From: Hyposmocoma kahamanoa
Taxonomy: Eukaryota > Arthropoda > Insecta > Lepidoptera > Cosmopterigidae
DNA length: 64,000 nucleotides
Reading direction: 5' to 3'
NCBI RefSeq assembly: GCF_003589595.1
Contig: NW_020654422.1
Span: 5,236,694-5,300,693, forward strand
A program made the translations under genes and the position numbers. Below the pieces are notes generated by a model. The model saw only the letters and a program-made list of their open reading frames with translations, did no database searches and was not told where the DNA came from. Positions 63,301 through 64,000 of this stretch are shown here, in pieces (position 1 is the first letter of the stretch; each line of letters opens with the position of its first letter).

Positions 63301-63400
63301 CTCGGAGTTGTTCCCAACGTACACCAGAAACTCCATGCACGCGTTATGCTCTTCACTGGGAAGAATTGGATCCATTCTTGCACCGCAGACACCTCTTTTG
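42224..63400 (+). CDS. SLC22-type organic cation/anion transporter, exons 1-6 (3' end outside window)
   Basis: Joined exons: 42224-42399, 51157-51262, 53273-53373, 61182-61333, 62141-62752, 63219-63400. They keep one frame through 1329 coding bases (443 residues). Helix 1 lies at residues 26-55. A short extracellular loop with four cysteines and two N-glycosylation sequons (NDT, NAS) follows, then 'CQDWKRTLVGTVHSFGYMIG', and the major-facilitator signature 'GPLSDRLGRKK' (about 123-133). 'DESPRWLLSKGKKDEA' lies near 238 before the intracellular loop, and 'FTSELFPTYTRN' near 416, both SLC22 hallmarks. About 100 residues (last helices and tail) are missing. As a plasma-membrane facilitator it should move small organic ions; the substrate cannot be told from sequence. 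The start has A at -3. Confidence 0.92.
42825..43035 (-). mobile_element. Possible LINE 3' UTR and tail
   Basis: Read on the minus strand it goes from 'agggtggtcacaggacaggc' to 'gatgtcaaataaacatatta' and an (ATT)n tail: a 3' UTR with a polyadenylation signal and simple tail. It lies in intron 1 of the transporter gene, antisense to it. No coding part is present. Confidence 0.45.
43183..43330 (+). mobile_element. tRNA-headed SINE family H, copy 2
   Basis: Has 'gtcaagtggcttgcacatcg' and an intact B-box 'ggttcgatccccgg' at about 43241, followed by 'caatgtggaaactaactttt'. It lies in intron 1. Confidence 0.6.
43331..44003. other. Intron 1, unassigned
   Basis: No element recognised. Confidence 0.4.
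44006..44513 (-). mobile_element. LINE/SINE-type 3'-end family F, copy 7, interrupted
   Basis: The tail half (44006-44161) and front half (44396-44513) match other family F copies. Between them lies a foreign segment of about 234 bases (44162-44395) with CpG-rich ends. About 30 bases of the expected family F sequence are missing at the junction, so this was not a clean insertion. Confidence 0.7.
44650..44725 (+). repeat. Foldback repeat family B, degenerate copy
   Basis: Follows the family order: 'agattttcgtgattgtgaca', 'cattgcgaatgaaaccattt', 'ttggacctaaaatcgcatat'. It lies in intron 1. Confidence 0.5.
44765..44900. repeat. Dispersed repeat E, copy 2
   Basis: The words 'taaagattctacgaacaaaa', 'tatgactttcacgtaacaaa' and 'gcagctttattacaccaaga' match the copy at 54670-54830 in order and spacing. 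Confidence 0.5.
44901..46960. other. Intron 1, unassigned
   Basis: No gene or repeat recognised. The minus-strand frames at 45209-45460 and 45363-45611 overlap in different frames and show no family resemblance. Confidence 0.4.
46968..47220 (-). mobile_element. LINE/SINE-type 3'-end family F, copy 8
   Basis: Starts (on +) after a T-run with 'gttgcagttgcagcgccact' and ends 'agctgtaggtactgctacta'. The extreme tail half is missing. It lies in intron 1. Confidence 0.7.
47225..48167. other. Intron 1, mostly unassigned
   Basis: Very AT-rich. A 40-base family F tail scrap on the + strand is at 47975-48017 ('gacttgttcgtcccgtcact' then 'tgatgttataaaaa'). Nothing else recognised. Confidence 0.45.
48176..50923 (+). 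mobile_element. hAT transposon with 8-bp target duplication
   Basis: The left end is 'cagcctttcccaaagtgggc' and the right end is the reverse complement of 'cagggg.ttctaaa'. Flanking 8-mers are TTTTAGAA (48168-48175) and TTCTAGAA (50924-50931), 7 of 8 identical. The length is 2748 bp. Both subterminal regions carry 'gtgggc' and 'gggggcg' words. The element contains a single transposase relic in the same strand sense as the host gene and lies 233 bases before exon 2. Confidence 0.88.
48854..50590 (+). pseudogene. hAT transposase relic (ZBED/SCAND3-like)
   Basis: The N-terminus 'MSDVKKKIRQYCAEYIKF' is followed by a shortened, stop-containing region where a BED zinc finger is expected. Then 'NVAYFQDLEKKHNTPPSVAK', 'PAADIIRKILLSNNSVQRRI', the first acidic block 'FSIQLDESALPTNEALL', the second 'SVATDGTLAMTGCHKDF', 'YCVIHRQ', 'TEVRWLSRGN', and the C-terminal dimerisation motif 'FPSSYLCERGFSAVTTLLTK' (about 50415-50480). 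At least four stops or frameshifts break the frame. It resembles the hAT lineage that gave rise to vertebrate SCAND3/ZBED-type genes. It is inactive. Confidence 0.88.
51157..51262 (+). CDS. SLC22-type gene, exon 2
   Basis: Acceptor 'ttactttcag|gtgtaa', donor 'gctgag|gtgagt'. It completes codon 59 and encodes residues up to 94: the extracellular loop with 'CKDESFINDTCSDLNNASHR' and 'CTKWVYDNPHSLVAE'. The loop is shorter than the vertebrate SLC22 loop, as I recall for insect members. Confidence 0.9.
51335..51715 (-). pseudogene. RTE-like LINE C-terminal fragment
   Basis: On the minus strand the frames read 'MERAFLGVSLKDRF', 'VVDIAGRISKLKWQ' then a stop, and later 'KAAGGRWMRQAEDQAKSYT'. This is the familiar end of endonuclease-reverse transcriptases of the RTE/BovB-like group. 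It lies in intron 2, antisense to the host gene, without a visible tail. Confidence 0.75.
52143..52251 (-). mobile_element. LINE 3'-end insertion inside MITE D
   Basis: On the minus strand it reads 'ctgtgcccaacagggtccac' to 'cattgtggaatgcaataaat' and a 'tactgat' repeat tail, like the 3' UTR of the 31552-34340 LINE. AAATCT flanks both sides (52137-52142 and 52252-52257). Confidence 0.7.
52361..52545. mobile_element. Probable hAT-type MITE inside MITE D
   Basis: The ends 'ttagttcccaaagtggtcca' and, inverted, 'cagagattcccagactttt' have the 'TTCCCAAA' look of hAT termini. The inner part has 'gtggacctcaggggtccac' on the left and 'gggggtccaccggaacc' on the right. It is absent from the sister MITE at 9303. 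The 8-bp duplication is not convincing. Confidence 0.55.
53273..53373 (+). CDS. SLC22-type gene, exon 3
   Basis: Acceptor 'ttccattacag|tacg', donor 'tctgacag|gtacgt'. It encodes 'YDLACQDWKRTLVGTVHSFG', then helix 2 and the start of the 'GPLSDR' signature, ending two bases into codon 128. Confidence 0.92.
53428..53607. mobile_element. 180-bp foldback MITE in intron 3
   Basis: The left arm begins 'ggccattaaatttattgatg' and the right arm, read inverted, 'ggccagcgcatttattaatg'. Pairing continues about 60 bases ('tatgctattggaattgaaat' against 'atttcaattgcaatagcata'). It starts 54 bases after the exon 3 donor. Confidence 0.75.
53680..53865 (+). repeat. Foldback repeat family B copy
   Basis: 'gcttttcgcgactgttacac', 'ataggaaatgaaagtatttt', 'gtttcgggccctttacagat', then 'tatgtctaatattaa'. 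Same order as 2422-2620. It lies in intron 3. Confidence 0.6.
54154..54504 (-). pseudogene. Unidentified coding-like frame with one stop
   Basis: The minus-strand frame gives 117 codons with a single in-frame TAG at 54358-54360. Composition is protein-like: 'SPTHIVQKIPSFKPNNAVRH', 'TIYLFDLLLGCQEGSNVFNS', then after the stop 'VLLDKNLAIFAKRLAVDN' and 'LLEVDKYVICKILSNSSVYE'. I cannot assign a family. The upstream side has an acceptor-like 'attcattag' just before the S-P-T-H start, so it could be a decayed terminal exon of a gene, a retrocopy, or an unlisted transposon protein. It lies antisense in intron 3 of the transporter. Confidence 0.45.
54670..54830. repeat. Dispersed repeat E, copy 3
   Basis: 'taagagattctacgaaccaa', 'tttaatgactttcatcacac' and 'tgatcacacgtggctttatt' match 44785-44880. 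Confidence 0.5.
54831..55944. other. Intron 3, unassigned
   Basis: Nothing recognised. A slightly GC-richer stretch at 55350-55400 has no usable frame. Confidence 0.4.
55945..56605 (-). mobile_element. SINE family C, two tRNA-like heads in tandem
   Basis: Minus-strand heads lie at about 55995-56065 (B-box 'ggttctagtcc') and 56545-56605 (B-box 'ggttcgagacc', intact). Between them is family body sequence also seen at 58380-58580 ('cgtagcgccacctgtgtcaa', 'tccattactttgttattatt'). The open frame at 55923-56303 is an artefact. Confidence 0.5.
56600..56640. repeat. (ACAAT)n microsatellite
   Basis: About eight units of a pentanucleotide adjoining the SINE head. Confidence 0.95.
56885..57015 (-). 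mobile_element. tRNA-headed SINE family H, copy 3
   Basis: On the minus strand: 'acctcggtgacctaacggtt', the B-box 'ggattcgaatccc', then 'gaccaacttgggaatgaact' and 'tttctaaattggttctg'. It lies in intron 3. Confidence 0.65.
57134..57386. mobile_element. MITE family D, right-end fragment
   Basis: Matches 9917-10163 closely ('aataatattgtttccattgc', 'atccgtgtaactattttaag', 'aatgtaaggttaaagtaaca') and ends 'acgttgtggtagacccc'. The left two thirds are missing. Confidence 0.75.
57387..58264. other. Intron 3, mostly unassigned
   Basis: A degenerate minus-strand family B scrap lies at 57884-57945 ('ccatgggatctataaagaac', 'ccgaaaagatggtttgttta'). The frames 57597-57839 and 58060-58257 show no recognisable product. 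Confidence 0.4.
58265..58590 (-). mobile_element. SINE family C, copy 5
   Basis: Shares with 25260-25310 the stretch 'taagccacggaacgaaccag', and with 56310-56520 the 'gtcgtagcgccatctatgac' and 'ctactttgttataattatta' stretches. Confidence 0.5.
58635..58712. repeat. Rearranged family F scraps
   Basis: A minus-oriented tail piece ('gaacaagtcgcgtgccgggt', 'gagcgacacgcctgtccctg') is joined directly to a plus-oriented piece ('gggtgacgggcgcggtggca'). A (TTTTA)n-type run follows. Confidence 0.5.
59180..59487 (-). pseudogene. LINE C-terminal scrap
   Basis: An open frame on the minus strand reads 'RTNVGSNAILNRICREYNKL' and 'SLNKFKTLLYNCL', the extreme C-terminus of Jockey/CR1-like reverse transcriptases. 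It adjoins the family F copy that follows, in the opposite orientation. Confidence 0.55.
59497..59800 (+). mobile_element. LINE/SINE-type 3'-end family F, copy 9
   Basis: Full-length style copy from 'tttagtagcagtagagctcc' to 'cacttgatattataaaaaaa'. It lies in intron 3. Confidence 0.75.
59801..60550. other. Intron 3, unassigned
   Basis: Nothing recognised. Opposed open frames at 60018-60266 (-) and 60094-60285 (+) overlap, and neither resembles a family that I know. Confidence 0.35.
60556..60675 (+). mobile_element. tRNA-headed SINE family H, copy 4
   Basis: 'gagacctcggcggctcaacg', a B-box 'gagttcgattccctg', and 'ccaatttgagaaaagaactt' then 'ttctaaattggtta'. It lies in intron 3. Confidence 0.7.
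60676..61181. other. Intron 3, last part
   Basis: No element recognised. A small inverted pair ('tatggagacacgtat' near 60836 and 'ctctccatata' near 60868) is too short to name. Confidence 0.4.
61182..61333 (+). CDS. SLC22-type gene, exon 4
   Basis: Acceptor 'ttaaattccag|actagg', donor 'atgctaa|gtaggt'. This donor is chosen over the next GT (61338) because it keeps the frame into exon 5 and gives 'MLTMEMV', like the usual 'LGMEMV' block. It encodes 'LGRKKVIVITGVVGGVLGMA', helix 3 and helix 4 with 'GDICSPIFML'. Confidence 0.88.
61473..61580 (+). mobile_element. tRNA-headed SINE family H, copy 5 (degenerate)
   Basis: 'gaccttggtgtcccaacggt', then 'aggaccaatttgggaaatta' and 'cttttccaaatt'. The B-box is lost. 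It lies in intron 4. Confidence 0.55.
61581..62140. other. Intron 4, rest
   Basis: No element recognised. The polypyrimidine tract 'cctttttctttcag' leads into exon 5. Confidence 0.5.
62141..62752 (+). CDS. SLC22-type gene, exon 5
   Basis: The largest exon, encoding about residues 179-382. Acceptor 'tttctttcag|caatgg', donor 'ccaagag|gtaata'. It contains helices 5-6, the 'LLLDESPRWLLSKGKKDEA' block, the long cytoplasmic loop, and helices 7-9 ('FFICLTWWTTSTFVNYGLMI', 'INMVDFPGNLITTFLMI'). Confidence 0.93.
62845..62975 (-). repeat. Foldback repeat family B, minus-strand copy
   Basis: Inverse of the family order: 'gagagcccgaaacgtttttt', 'aactatacgcaatttagacc', 'ggaaaaaatagtttcatatt'. It lies in intron 5. 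Confidence 0.6.
63219..63400 (+). CDS. SLC22-type gene, exon 6
   Basis: Acceptor 'cttatctacag|accta', donor 'cctcttttg|gtaaga'. It encodes 'DLPWLSIFLYVMGKFVSSSY', then 'FAITYIFTSELFPTYTRNSM' and 'CSSLGRIGSILAPQ', helices 10-11 of SLC22 transporters. It ends in phase 0. Confidence 0.93.
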
Positions 63401-64000
63401 GTAAGACTTGTTTTGTTTGCCAAACATTAGGTCACAATGTTCAAAGGCCAGTGACCTGTAGCTGAAATAAGCAATACAAACAAGCAAACCAGGACACATG
63501 TGAATGAACTAATGGAAGTTCAGAAAGTAAAGTAAGGTACAGCAATTATCTCTCTTTGGAAGGTAAAACAGCACACAGCAGCAGTTAAAACATAACACAT
63601 GCAACTACAGGATTTAATTAAAATTTTAAAATAATATTACCATTGGAGAAAGATTCCTCTTTAATTCAAGTATGAGAGCGATCCAATAACCGTCGAGTAT
63701 ATAACCAGAATTAGAGACGAAATGTCATTAATCTGTTTGAAGACTATTCTGCCAAATGACTACTGTGACAACGCGCGCTCCAATTGGCTAGCCCGAATTC
63801 GAAACAATTGACGTGTGTCGTCAATTGTTTCACTTTAAAATACCAGTTTAAGTCGAGCTTTGCTATAATGGACCTAAATTGAGAAATTACATATTAAATA
63901 TTTAATTACATAAGAAATGTGATTCCGTTTGTTTTGTAATTAGATGTTTTACCGTTTTTCGCACACCACCGAATGGAACAGCCCTCATTGTTAGAGATAT
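63401..64000. other. Intron 6, unfinished
   Basis: I see no further transporter exon before the window ends. A 13-base perfect hairpin lies at 63801-63831 ('gaaacaattgacg', loop 'tgtgt'). Confidence 0.5.

Overview
This is an AT-rich animal nuclear segment, almost certainly from a moth or butterfly (Lepidoptera). That is inferred from the repeats (several LINE 3' ends, tRNA-headed SINEs, mariner/Tc1, hAT and many foldback MITEs, a mixture I associate with lepidopteran genomes) and from the one host gene, which reads like an insect organic-cation-transporter. There is no bacterial gene organisation. Most open frames longer than 60 codons are chance or transposon debris.

The one host gene I can support is an SLC22-type transporter on the + strand in the right third of the window. 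Six exons (42224-42399, 51157-51262, 53273-53373, 61182-61333, 62141-62752, 63219-63400) join in perfect phase with GT-AG introns. They give the first 443 residues of a 12-helix major facilitator; the last helices and the stop lie beyond position 64000. Introns 1 and 3 are very long (about 8.8 and 7.8 kb) and filled with mobile elements, including a hAT element with readable 8-bp target duplications in intron 1.

Positions 1-42200 hold no host gene that I can recognise. From left to right: a minus-strand LINE fragment with a hexanucleotide tail (1111-2420); foldback families A and B (2400-4480); a LINE C-terminus split by a mariner relic (5110-6400); a 388-bp MITE with self-palindromic ends (6677-7064); a LINE endonuclease fragment, a Tc1-like relic and a MITE inserted into it (7410-10163); a BEL/Pao fragment inside repeat A (13003-13440); many copies of a roughly 300-bp LINE/SINE-type 3' end; a TTA-flanked MITE and a fresh tandem duplication (23682-24168); a decayed RNase H-bearing LINE (27680-30720); a LINE with an uninterrupted 845-codon frame and intact catalytic motifs (31552-34340); a second mariner relic invaded by a 240-bp MITE (34970-35780); another LINE relic (36800-38310); and a perfect 31-bp hairpin (39558-39624).

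I found no clearly new biological system. The best leads are an unidentified coding-like frame on the minus strand of intron 3 (54154-54504, one in-frame stop), the perfect hairpin, the nested MITEs that allow relative dating, and foldback family B, present at least eight times.
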